A stretch of DNA of 64,000 nucleotides, from assembly GCA_016748015.1 (NCBI GenBank), contig JAAOMT010000577.1:540666-604665 (forward strand). The letters run 5' to 3'. This document shows positions 34,141 through 43,599 of the stretch, one piece after another (the stretch's first letter is position 1; each line of letters begins with the position of its first letter). Source of the stretch: Geosiphon pyriformis. Taxonomy: Eukaryota > Glomeromycota > Glomeromycetes > Archaeosporales > Geosiphonaceae. A program made the position numbers and the translations under genes. The notes beneath the pieces were generated by a model. The model did not search any database. It was given only the letters and a program-made list of their open reading frames with translations, and was not told where the DNA came from.

Positions 34141-35525
34141 TAAGTGTTCAGGTTAGAAGATTGTTCAATAACAACTATTAGTTCTAAGTTTTGGGGAATA
34201 TCTTCAGGACTAACCAAAGGGGAATGTGTACCAATTTGTGGAATTAATGGTTCAGGATTGTTTCTGGAATGATAGTGTTTCAAATGATCTCCATATACAA
34301 CTTTTGCTAGGATTTTGTTATCAAGTCTTAACTTGTATGATCTGTTGTCTAGGACTTCATGGATAAAGAATAGTCTATCCCATTTATTTTCAAATTTTCT
34401 ACTCCATTATTTTTCAGCTTTAGTTATGTGTAAGAGAACTTTGTTTTCAATTTTGAATTTATTGGTAACTGAAGGCAATTTGTCATCATGCTGTTCTTTT
34501 TGTTGAGCTTGGGAGTGTTCAATATGGGTGGCTGCTATTTGTCATTTTTTTTCCAATGTGCTAAGCAGAGTGTAGGCTTTTCGCTGAAGCATTTCTTGGA
34601 AATTGTTTTCATTGATCAGTTGTGCTGGGTATGTTTCCACTGTGAAACTAATTGGTAACGTTGCTGTCCTTCCATAAGTTAAATCAAATGGTGTGTGTTT
34701 CATAGTATCTTGTTTTAATGTCCTATATGCTAATAACACTGATAGAATAAAAAGATCCCATTCTTGCTCAAAATCGGTTGAGACTTTGGCTAATAACTCA
34801 CACAATGTTCTGTTAAAACGTTCTACAAGTCCGTTTATTTGTGGATGGTAGGGCAAAGACAGAGGTCTTTTGACATTGAATCGTTCACAAATTTCTTGTA
34901 TCAGGTTGTTCACAAAGTGTGTTCCCTGATCGGATAAAAGTTCAATTGGACATCCATGTCTACAAATGATGTCTTCATAGATGAAATTTGCTACTGATTT
35001 TGCATCTGCTCATTGAATGGCTCTGGCTTCAGGCCATTTAGTAAGATAATCTACAGCTACTGCAATATAATGGTTTCCTTGAGTGGTAATAGATAGTGGT
35101 CCGACTAAATCAATACCAACTCTGTCAAAAGGCTGTTCAACTTTGATTGGATTTAAAGGTTCTGTAGGGCAAGTTCCTCCTCTTCTTTGACAACTATCAC
35201 AAGATTCAACATATTCATGAATGTCTTTTCTCATTCGAGACCAAAAGCAGTATTCTAGTGTTCTTTGGGTGGTGTTATCTTTTCCGAAGTATGCTGATGA
35301 AGGATCTGAGTGCATATTGTATAAAATGGTCTCTTTTTCCTGTTCTTGTATTAATCTGAGTGGTTTGGTTGAGTTTTTGAAATTTTGATAATAGATAATG
35401 TTGTTGTGTAAAAAATATTGTTTGGCTTGTTGTTGTAACCGATGTTTTTTGTCTAGGAACCAATCTGTTGGGATTGTTAATGTTTCCAAATATTGTTTGA
35501 GATTGTTGTAGTTTTCGGGGTTCAT
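34141..35525 (-). pseudogene. pol: G1a integrase
   Basis: It starts at ATG 35,525 (MNPENYNNLKQYLETL), in the +1 frame relative to RNase H. Residues about 75-115 form the zinc-binding domain (MHSDPSSAYFG...CDSCQRRG), in which the second His of the family (G2: TARHFY) is Tyr. The catalytic DDE set is complete: D in VGIDLVGPL (about 35,110), D in LLSDQGTHFVN (about 34,930), E in YHPQINGLVERFNRTL (about 34,815). A GPY/F-like C-terminal module (KFENKWDRLFFIHEVLDNRSYKL) lies near 34,350. In-frame stops at 35,007-35,009 (after ARAIQ) and about 34,411 (AEK-stop-WS). It inserts cDNA into the host chromosome in live relatives. Confidence 0.88.
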
Positions 35526-35574
35526 TGTTTGTTGTTTTGATGCTGTTAATTCAAATGGGTGTTGGTTTTGTTTT

Positions 35575-36335
35575 CTAATCTTGCCTCATTCTTGAGAGAC
35601 AATCAACGTTAGTGTGAAGTTTTTCTGGTTTGTGGTGTACAATGTATTGGTAATTAGCTAAAAATTCTGTCCATTGGATTTGTTTTGTGTTCAGCTGGGT
35701 GTTTTTGTTTTGAAGCCATTTAAGTCCAATATTATCAGTGATAATATCGAATTCTTTGGGTCTGAGGTAAAGGTTGAAGTGATATAGGGCTCAGATTACT
35801 GCTGCAGTTTCTAATTCTGTTGTAGGGTAGTTCTTTTCGGCTGGCTTTAATGTTCTACTAGCATAAGCAATTACTCGCTCATTTCCATTGTCATCTAACT
35901 GTGATAGGATGGCACCAAAGGCAGTATAAGAGGTGTTAGTTGCTAACTGAAATTGGTTGCTGAAATCTGGGTAGGCGAGGATTGGAGCTGTTGTGAGTTT
36001 TTCCTTAAGTATCTCGAAGGCATTTTGGTGTTCTTCTGTTCATTTGTATTCGACATTTTTAGTAGTGAGCTGGTTGAGGAGTTTTGCAATTTCTGAGAAT
36101 CCTTTGATGAATTTTCGGTAATAGGATGCTAATCTAATAAATCCTCTTAATTCTGTGGTATTTTATGGAGTCTTAAAGTTCTTGACAGTACTGATTTTTC
36201 CAGGGTCTGGTTTAATTCTATCTTTGCTAACAATGTGACCAAGAAAAGCTAAACTTGTTTTTCCGAAGTAGCATTTTTCAATGTTCAGTTTCAATCCTGT
36301 TTTCCGTAATCATTGAAAAACTTCTCGCAGGTGAA
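35575..36335 (-). pseudogene. pol: G1a RNase H and RT connection
   Basis: After a one-base frameshift at the end of the RT ORF, text continues LKLNIEKCYFGKTSLAFLGH...PDPGKISTVKNF...ASYYRKFIKGFSEIAK. RNase H follows, beginning QLATNTSYTAFGAIL, where the family (G1b: QLVTDASHIIFGVIL) has Asp: D to N and A to T, both G-to-A. Later residues are kept (YPTTELETAAVI, FDIITDNIGLKWL). It ends SRMRQD-stop at 35,575-35,577. Three in-frame stops occur at Trp/Gln-type positions. Confidence 0.85.
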
Positions 36336-37001
36336 TTAAATGTAGCTTGAAAGATAGTGAATAACATCAGTGTCATCAAAATAAACTACTACTGATTTCC
36401 AAAGGAGGCTTTTGTAAACAACATCCATGAGTCTTTGAAATGTTGCTGGTACATTGCATAATCCAAAAGGCATTACATTAAACTCGTAATTTTCTTCTTG
36501 AGTAGTGAATGCTGTTTTGGGGCAGTCTTTAGGATCCATAGCAACTTGCCAGTATCCACTCTCTAAATCTAATATTGAAAAGTATTTGGACTTCCCAAGG
36601 GCATCCAACATGTTATCAATTCGGGGAAAAGGGTAGGCATCTCCAATAGTGACACTGTTGAGTTGTTGGTAATCAACACAAAATCGTATTTTTCCATTTT
36701 TCTTTTTAACTAGGACCACAGGTAAGGCCCATGGGCTCATTGATGGTTGAATAAGCCCATTGTTAAGCATCTGTTGTACTTCTTCTCAAATAAATTGGTG
36801 ACTTTATGGGGCAACTCAGTAGGCTTGTTGTTGCTTTGGTTTGGCATCTTCTGTATAGATTTGGTGTTGAACCAAATCAGTTCTTCCTAAGTCATTGTTG
36901 TTTTTGGCAAAGATGTCAGCAAATTCTGCAATTAGCTCTTTGAACTGGGTCTGTTGTTGTGGTTCAAGTTGTCCCATGTTGATTCGAGATAGTTTTTCCA
37001 T
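36336..37001 (-). pseudogene. pol: G1a reverse transcriptase
   Basis: N-terminal text MEKLSRINMGQLEPQQQTQF (37,001 on) leads, through two stops, into the main ORF at 36,770. Gypsy-type RT motifs are LIQPSMSPWALPVVLVKKKN, FCVDYQQLNSVTIGDAYPFP, motif A FSILDLESGYWQVAM, FNVMPFGLCNVPATFQRLM and the catalytic box VVYFDDTDV. Both Asp of the box and the motif-A Asp are kept. The ORF ends early (YLSSYI-stop at 36,336) because one base is missing relative to G1b. It copies element RNA to cDNA in live relatives. Confidence 0.92.
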
Positions 37002-37412
37002 GACAATATGGTAGTTTTCGGAGCTGGGGTTTGGGTTGGTTTTTGGTATTGAATGTTCAATAATTTTAGAGAAATCGGGAACTATTTGGGGTAATTCTTG
37101 TTGAAATATATTACTGTGAATAACTCCAATTTCTAAATTATTTAATAAAATTATGGGGTAATTATTGGGGTTGTAAAAAGTAACTCAGACTTTTTTTATT
37201 CCTTCTGGAATATAAATGTTTGGAATCAAAATATTATGTTTCAAGCAGACTTGTTTATTGGACTCAAAAATTTGTTGTGTGGCTGTTGGCTTTGAGCAGG
37301 TGTAGATTTCCAGATGTTCTCCAAAGGGTGAGATAGTAATCGGTTGTGGAAGTCTGAGAATCTGGTGGGATTTGTTCTGTGTATTAAGAGCTATATTAAC
37401 TGGAACTGTGAA

Positions 37413-37799
37413 TTGTCCAGTTGAACCAAAACCTTGGGTTTCTCTATTGCTTTTTCCTAATTGTTCTCTTTGATTGACTAGTTGCAAACCCGAAATGTTG
37501 ATTAAGGGTAGGTAAATAGCTTGGGCAATTTTTTCAGTATGTTTGATCTTAAATGGTTTGTCAGTTTCATTTTGAAGTATCACTTTTATGTCTCCAGTAT
37601 ATTTAGCATCGATTATTCCTCCTCTGATATTGATTCTTTTGCTTGCCAGAGAGAACCGGAAGGCAATTTGAACCATTGCTCCTGGCGGGTTTTCGAGTGC
37701 AATTTTGAGATTGATTTTTGTGAGAGATTTGGGTTTGAGAACAAGAGTATCCTTGCCTGGATATCTTAGGTCATATTCAGCATCAATTTCGTGTGCTTT
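37413..37799 (-). CDS. dUTPase domain between protease and RT in G1a
   Basis: It lies in the open stretch 37,185-38,411 (408 residues), residues about 205-333. All five dUTPase motifs are visible: 1, IDAEYDLRYPGK; 2, RFSLASKR; 3, GGIIDAKYTGDIKVILQN with the catalytic Asp and Tyr; 4, TEKIAQAIYLP; 5, RETQGFGSTGQ. The motifs are intact. The enzyme family hydrolyses dUTP to dUMP and pyrophosphate and so limits uracil incorporation into cDNA. dUTPase is known from several retroviruses and some fungal Ty3/gypsy elements. The remaining residues to 408 (IALNTQNKSHQILRLPQPI) have no known motif. The copy in G1b has lost the catalytic Asp, and G2 has lost the motif-5 Gly. Confidence 0.92.
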
Positions 37800-37967
37800 T
37801 TCGGGTTTTATTTTTTGTCCGTTGTTGTTAAAGTATTTAAGTTGTAAGGCAGGCTGATTTTCGATAAGGTAGATGGTTGTTGTTTCAATTTCTTCTGTTT
37901 CTTCAGGTTCTCCAAATTCAATTTCATTCTCATCATTTTTGCTAGGCAAGAGGATACTAAGAGCATA

Positions 37968-38711
37968 GCATTTAGAACACCATTGTTCATCACAAGGCAT
38001 AATATATTCTTCATATAGCCTAATGTTCATTTGCTCTAATTGTTGAATTTGAGCTTCTTGGATTGGATAGGTGTGACTTGCAATTTGGTGGTAGACTTCT
38101 ACTTCATCTTCATAATCAAATCCAGCTAATTCCATAATGTATTCAATGTATTCTGCTTTCTTCATTTGATGAACATCTTCTTTGATAGCTTCATTAATTA
38201 ATGCCATTGCTAAGTTGAAAATCATCTTGGCATCATGAGGATAGTGATAAAGTTTGTTGAGAGCATTGTTGTATGCTGCATTAAAGAGTGTTCCTCTTTT
38301 TACTTTTTCTGAAATTGATAAAGCATATTGGCAGGTCTGATCACAGACGCCTCCTCTCATTGCTACATCAATCCAATTGCATTCTTCTGGTAACATATTT
38401 CCACAAGTCAAACAAGAGGTGTTGTCTCATTTTCCGCTCCTTTTTATTAGATGGCTCCATTGCTCTCTGTGGCAAGTCTTGCAGTAATAACAAGTATGAT
38501 TCTCATATTCTTCTTCAGATAAAATGCAGGCTCCCATTGACGATAGTTTCTTGTGGCAGTCCTTACATTTAAGGGGAATATAGGGGTGTTGTTTCTTTGG
38601 TTTGGGTTTTGAGTAAAATATATTCCATCCAGAGGTTTTGGGTTTAGTATGTGGGGTAAAATGTTCTTGTTCTGTTTCATCGACCCAGTTGGACGTTGAT
38701 CCAAGAGCCAT
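37968..38711 (-). pseudogene. Cys-rich (CxxC) module between protease and dUTPase, G1a
   Basis: Two adjoining open stretches in one frame (38,427-38,711 and 37,185-38,411) are separated by a TGA at 38,424-38,426. That codon was almost certainly Trp, since G1b has TAG there. Cys groups: CKDC with SSMGAC and CYYCKTC (38,472-38,567); CLTCGNMLPEEC with VCDQTC (about 38,331-38,414); CDEQWCSKC (37,968-37,994). Between the last two lies a helical stretch (TLFNAAYNNALNKLY...). G2 keeps the same Cys pattern despite low identity elsewhere, which suggests a structural zinc-binding fold. I do not recognise the domain. Possible roles are nucleic-acid binding or scaffolding of the dUTPase. Confidence 0.78.
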
Positions 38712-38821
38712 GAATGTTTTGATTATTGGTTTTTTTCTTCTGGTTCAAATTCAAAAGCCAGGGCTTTTTCAGAGCATTTGTTAAATGTACCACAAATGGC
38801 AGGTACCTGGGCGTGTTGTCC

Positions 38822-39199
38822 TTAGTAGGAGATTGTTAACTCTTGTGTTTCCCAATTCAGATTAGCATTGGCTTTTTGAAGCCAATCATTTCCGATGAGA
38901 GCTTGGTACTGGGGTGCATCCATTACAAGAACTTTGACTGGAATGGTGATTTCATTAAGAGTGAATAGAAAATTGTCAATTTCTCCTACTGGGGTCTTTT
39001 TCATGCCATCAGCAATAACGATTACTGTTTGAGCTGGTTGGTTGACATTTCTTTTCAACTGTTGCATTAACTGGTAGGTGATAATGCTTCCGGTGGATCC
39101 ACTGTCTAAGATCAAGCAAATTGGCTTTCCTTCTACTTCAGCTTCTGTGTACATTGTAGTGATGGCTTTTTGCTCATTAGCCGCTGCATTGCTAAGCAA
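38822..39199 (-). pseudogene. pol: G1a retropepsin-like protease
   Basis: The 125-residue open stretch has the aspartic protease signature LILDSGSTGSIIT and the second conserved block ALIGNDWLQKANANLNW. The core matches clan AA retropepsins. The TAA that ends it (ISY-stop-GQ) is CAA (Gln) in G1b, so it is a mutation, not the natural end, and text continues to about 38,740. There a frame change in an A-run leads into the Cys-rich module. Role in live elements: cleavage of the Gag-Pol polyprotein. Confidence 0.88.
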
Positions 39200-39369
39200 G
39201 AATGGTGATTCATTTGCTTCAAATTCAAAAAAAAAGATATCAGAGAGATTGGCGTTTTCAGCAATTCAGGCTAGTGGAATAGTGGTGTAGTTATGAAAAG
39301 GGTTTTGTTGTTGTTGTGCTGCAGCTCTACCTTCCAAGAGTGCAGTATGGTGAAAATCCTGTTCTTCCG

Positions 39370-41176
39370 GCATTGTTAAATAACTGGGTTGAGTGTGGTA
39401 GTGGTTGGGTCTTGGTTGAGTGGTATTTCGGGAAACCAATTGGTTGTTCGAACTGATTTTACTGTTGTTTACTTGGTATCGGTTTTGTGGTGTGAATTGA
39501 TTTTGTGTAATCAGTCTTCGAGCAGGTACTTGATAATGTTGTGTGGGTGGTTGTTGGTATTGCTGTTGGATTGGTTGTGGGGTGGGCTGATAATAGTTAT
39601 TTTGGTATTGGGGTCTTGGTGGATAGTAAGCTGGTGATAATGGTTGATAATAAAATTGCTGTGGTGGAGAGTAACATTGATTACCTCTATTTTGTTAGTC
39701 TCGTTGTAGCTTTCTGCAATTTTTTTTCTAGTGGCCAGAGATTCCACAGTAATGGCAATTCTGGGGCTGGTTATTGGAAAGTGGTACAAAGTTATTTTGA
39801 TTTCATCTTTGGGGTGGTTGATATCTTTGTTGTTGTTGGTTGGTAAAATAGTTTTCGACCTTCTTTGTGAGTTGGTCAATTTTTTTCTTAGCTGCTGAGC
39901 TGGTTTCTCTAATTGCCAAATTTACAAGTTTTGTATGATTGGCCTCTTCCATGGCCATTTTGTATCTTTTTGCATGCTGTATGGCAAAGTTTAAATCTTC
40001 TGGCGTGTGTGAGCAAACCTTTTTAATTAGTTTATCTTTTAGACCAGCGATAAATTGATCCAAGATTTAAGCATCGGAATAATAATTGTTTGTCTCAAGT
40101 TGGCAAATCTGTCTGAGAAGTTTGTTGAATTTCCCAATATAAGTCATAACGGATTCGGAGGGTTCTTGTTTGATATTTCAAAAATAATTGTGAAGAGTGA
40201 TGGAGGTATTATTGTCGGTGAACTGTTCAAGGAAGGCTGCTTTGAAAGCGTTCCAATCATTGAATAGGACGGCCAGGTTTTCAAACCATTCTCCTGCTGT
40301 TTTTTTGAGAAAGTATGGAATTGTTCTTAACATTCTGGTGGCATTCCATCCATTTGCATCTCCGGCTTTAGTAACTTGGTCGAGCCATTCTTGAGAACTC
40401 GTTTCAATGTCTTCTCTATTAAAGTCAGGGATTTTTGCGATGTATGTTGTCATTTTGTCTTCTTCATTTTCACTGTCTATTAATTCTTTTTCAGTTATTT
40501 CAGAGTTGTTTTCTTCATTTGCTGCTGTCTCAGAGTGTTCACTTTGATTTTCAGCTAAAAAATCAAGGAGATTGGAACTAGTTTGAAGGGGTTCTTGTTG
40601 TCTGGTGAGACTTCTGAGTAATGTAAAATCTTCTGGTCTTGCAAATTGATTCAAGAGTGAATTAGGTGTTTGTGCTTGTGCAAGTGAAGCTGGAAAAAGT
40701 GTAATAGTAAGTGGAAGTTTTGAGCTGGTTCCTTGTTCAGGTGTTTGTAGATATTTGAATGATATTTTGGGAGTATTGGGTGTTGTGTGAACAGGTTGGT
40801 TATCTTTTTGTCTTTTGTTGCTACTGGTTTCAGGTTCAGATTTGAGTTCAAAGGCAAATTGTGTGTTTGCAGGATATTTTTCTTCACAGAATCGAATAAT
40901 ATTATAATTGAGTTCCTCAAAATAAGTAGTGCAAGCTTCAGCACTAATGTTTTCTGATTCAGTGTTGGAATAGTGTAGTATGTTCTCAAGAAGATCTCTT
41001 TTAACTGTTGTAATGTTATAGTTCTCAAAGAGGTAGTCATTGATTCGATTTTTGATGTATTGAAAAAGTGTTTTCTTAAAAGCTATGATTCCGTCACATA
41101 TTTCAAATCGTTGTTTACAGTGTGTGTAAATTGATTGATAGTACTCTAAGGTTGTAATGTCTGAGGCAGTCACCAC
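39370..41176 (-). pseudogene. gag: G1a gag with CCHC knuckle
   Basis: The main ORF, 40,178-41,176, starts at GTG GTG (no in-frame ATG; a stop precedes). It carries a long N-terminal region, an acidic stretch (SENEEDKMTTYIAKIPDF) and the retrotransposon-gag core (ANGWNATRMLRTIPYFLKKTAGEWFENL...AFLEQFTDN). The core continues at 39,803-40,063 (MDQFIAGLKDKLIKKV...). Then comes a Gln/Pro/Tyr-rich tail, split by the knuckle CHYCGISGH-stop-KKNC at 39,716-39,757, CX2CX4HX4C, in which G1b has Trp at the stop. Stops at 40,178, about 40,066, 39,803 and others. Forms particles and binds element RNA in live relatives. Confidence 0.9.
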
Positions 41177-41200
41177 TTTAAATTTGTTACTGTGTTATTT

Positions 41201-41218
41201 CCGTGGAAGAGCACCAAA
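41201..41218 (-). promoter_or_regulatory. G1a primer-binding site
   Basis: The minus strand reads TTTGGTGCTCTTCCACGG directly after the 5' LTR end (GTAACA). The first ten bases equal the PBS of G1b and G2, the rest diverge. The tRNA primer is not identified. Confidence 0.75.
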
Positions 41219-42204
41219 TGTTACTGAAGGTTTTTGGTCTCTTTTCTGTAATGTTATTGATACTTATTTGTTGTGAATTCATGTTTTCTGGATGTGGTTG
41301 AACCTCCAGTAACTGAATTTTTAACTTCAAATTATCTCCTATAATTTGAACTTGCTGGGCTTATGAGTGGAATGGCCAATTCCGTGTCAGTTGCTTTATG
41401 TAGTTACATTGTAGTAAACATCAACTCTTTCCCAGAAATTGCTCGTCTGAAAGCTCACTAAAAATGTGTAGTTACTTTGCTGTGAAAGTCAACTCTTCTA
41501 CAGGAATCTCATCTGTAGGCTACCTTAATGATTGTAATAAGAAAAGAAAAGAAAAATAAAAGAAATGTAAAAGAAATAAGATTTTTATCAAGGGAACGTT
41601 TTTTTATCCAGGCCTGGAGTCACTAACAGTTTACTGAAATTAGTAGCTAATCAATTTCGAAATGTTAGTTGGGTTTTTGGGGGTTTTTTCAAGTACAATA
41701 ATAAAAGAATTTGGTTTTTCGAATTATTTGATATTTATTTCTTTTTGTGTATATAGGAACGGTTTTAAGAGATAAATCTAAAGTAAGATACATTTTCTCA
41801 AAGAGAGAAGCTCTTCTTTTATACAACTTGTCGTAACACTATTCTATGAACTTGAACTTTGCTATTTTCTACAATTTCGCTAAACTAAAGATACATTTTG
41901 GCAAACTACAAGTTATTTCTGTGAACTATTAGATATTTTGGTGAACTATCAATTATTTTAGCGAATTTCTATAAATTTCGGCAAACTTTTGAATGTTATA
42001 TAGTTTGGGGTATTGCATGATTGATTATTGCAATTAGGTTACATTTGTGTTGTGTACAATTTGGGTTATTAATTAAATGATAATTTCGGACATTCTTTGC
42101 TAATGTAATAAATGATAATTTGAAACAATAATATATGCTAATTAATGATAGGAATTATAAGATAGTTTTATGCTAAATGATATCTCTAATTTCGTCTGGT
42201 AACA
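41219..42204 (-). repeat. G1a 5' LTR
   Basis: 986 bp, TGTTACTGAAGG to CTGGTAACA. It contains two related 42-bp direct repeats on the + strand (41,399-41,440 and 41,467-41,508, TGTAGTTAC...TCAACTCTT) that may be transcription-control sites. It should hold the promoter and poly(A) signals; I did not pinpoint a TATA box. Confidence 0.94.
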
Positions 42205-42945
42205 GAGTTAATTAATGAATTTATCCATAGCTTCCCAAAACCACAGTTTTGTCAAATTTTTTTCTCAGCATAATGGCCAGTAATCTTCTTAATAAGCTAT
42301 CTTCAAATTTATGAGTATTCCACCCTTGTTTCATGGGTCTTTTACCAGTCACTATAACATCTGTATCTCAGTGCTTTAATCCTTAATCAATTAGTATACA
42401 ACAATAAAATCAAAGAAAGAGAAGAAAATAAAAGAAAATAAAATAAAAAAATGAACCAAGGCAATGTATGAGTTAGTATTCCGTCAATAGCTGTGATCAA
42501 GAGCTATTGTTCCAGTGTGATAAAGTATCAATTACTATCAATATAAAGTGTTGATAGTGATGAGTGGATTGAGATAGTGAATAATTATTTATTGATATTT
42601 GTGATGTGGAAGGTTTTTAACTAATAAATTCTGTTTTTTCTACTTCTAATGCTACTACTATATATACATAATTGATGTTTTATGAGATTGCTCATATTCC
42701 CGAGCAATGTGCTATAATTTTTTGAGCAATGCTCACATTGCTGAGTGATGTGCTCTTATTTTCTAACATCACTCCACATTGCTGAGCAATGTACTGTGTT
42801 TTCTAATATTCCTCTATATTGCTAAGCAATATGCTGTGATTTCTATCATTGTTCTATATTGTTAAGCAATGTGCTCATGTACTACATACTATTTTCTTAT
42901 TGGTTTACTATTTTTCTATATCTGTTTTTTTTTCTATAAGTAATA
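42205..42945 (-). repeat. G2 3' LTR, second piece, with 40-bp palindrome repeats
   Basis: It continues the LTR broken at 32,349 and ends TAAGTAATA at 42,945 (CA now TA). At about 42,737-42,880 four units of 40 bp (starts 42,738, 42,778, 42,818, 42,858) each hold a palindrome of type ATTGCTNAGCAAT. The same array is in the 5' LTR at about 52,000-52,150. A purine tract on the minus strand (42,946-42,961, AAAAAGAAGAAGATAA) is the polypurine tract. Confidence 0.9.
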
Positions 42946-42959
42946 TTATCTTCTTCTTT

Positions 42960-43430
42960 TTAATATTGAGCTTTGTCGAAATCTTTGTTTTGAATTAATT
43001 CTAATACTTCTTTTTCAAGTATTGTTTGTTCGACTCTGTTTTTCACATCTTCTACTTGTGTATTGTTCATTTTTCTCCATTGGTTGATGGTTATGGTTTC
43101 CATATCAGAGTGTAACAGTACTTCTGGATAGTTCTGAAATATGTTGTATAGTTGGTATATTGTTCTAACATGTAGTGTTGAATTTGTTTTCTTTTCAATA
43201 AATTCTTCAATTTGTTGTATTATGTCTTGGTTAAATATTTTCTTGAATTTGTTGATATACAACTCCTGAATATTCAACTTTTAATCTAACTGGTAGTAGC
43301 AATATGATATTGGAAGTCATTCTGTCCATTGCTTCCAATTTTCTTTCATAAGCTCTTCTGTTGGTGCCATAACAGAAATTTTCCCAAAAGTGTTCTTCAT
43401 TTTTTCTATTAAATTATCTGTCCAGTTTTT
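42960..43430 (-). pseudogene. G2 ORF3, relative of G1a ORF3
   Basis: One frame from about 43,430 (NNKNWTDNLIEKMKNTFGKI) to the stop at 42,960, with a TGA at a Trp position and a TAA at a Gln position near 43,285-43,325. From 43,277 it is open: LYINKFKKIFNQDIIQQI, TIYQLYNIFQNYPEVLLHS, QWRKMNNTQVEDVKNRVEQT, ending DFDKAQY. The LYNIFQNYPEVLL / QVEDVKNRVEQTILE order matches LYDLFHTCENILQN / QFSDQISSIILD in G1a ORF3. It stops just before the polypurine tract and does not enter the LTR. Function unknown. Confidence 0.7.
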
Positions 43431-43599
43431 ATTGTTCTTTGGTAGTCACTGGTATGATGTATTCTTTGTTTTTTTTTGGTTGTTTCAGTAGCAAATTATT
43501 TGGTTGTTAATTACAATTTCCATATTTAACTGTTGTTCACTTAAGGCCTAAAATAATTGTTGAGCTATAGTGTGAATATGATCTGATATTTTCATTTTT

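Larger units (their letters stand above)
32350..42204 (-). mobile_element. G1a, Ty3/gypsy-type LTR retrotransposon, youngest and best preserved
   Basis: A complete 9,855-bp minus-strand element inserted in the 3' LTR of G2. LTRs of 986 bp each (32,350-33,335 and 41,219-42,204) begin TGTTAC and end GTAACA or GTAATA. It has PBS, polypurine tract, gag with CCHC knuckle, retropepsin, Cys-rich module, dUTPase, RT, RNase H, integrase and ORF3. Catalytic residues of protease, RT and integrase are kept. However, gag-pro has several in-frame stops (one converts the Trp inside the knuckle), two frameshifts break pol, and RNase H's first Asp is Asn, so it is not autonomous as sequenced. Confidence 0.95.

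Noticed and set aside
38728-38737. A AAA AAC slippery heptamer between protease and Cys-rich module in G1a, in the right frame for a -1 shift
   Set aside because: G1b reads through the same place in one frame with more bases in the A-run, and G2 needs no shift here. A one-base loss in the homopolymer is the simpler reading.
39541-39846. 101-residue plus-strand ORF over G1a gag
   Set aside because: It is antisense to the Gln/Pro/Tyr-rich Gag tail; Val/Gly-rich text is the expected shadow of that composition.
42737-42880. CRISPR-like array
   Set aside because: Units are contiguous 40-bp tandem repeats with no unique spacers and lie inside an LTR of a eukaryotic retroelement.
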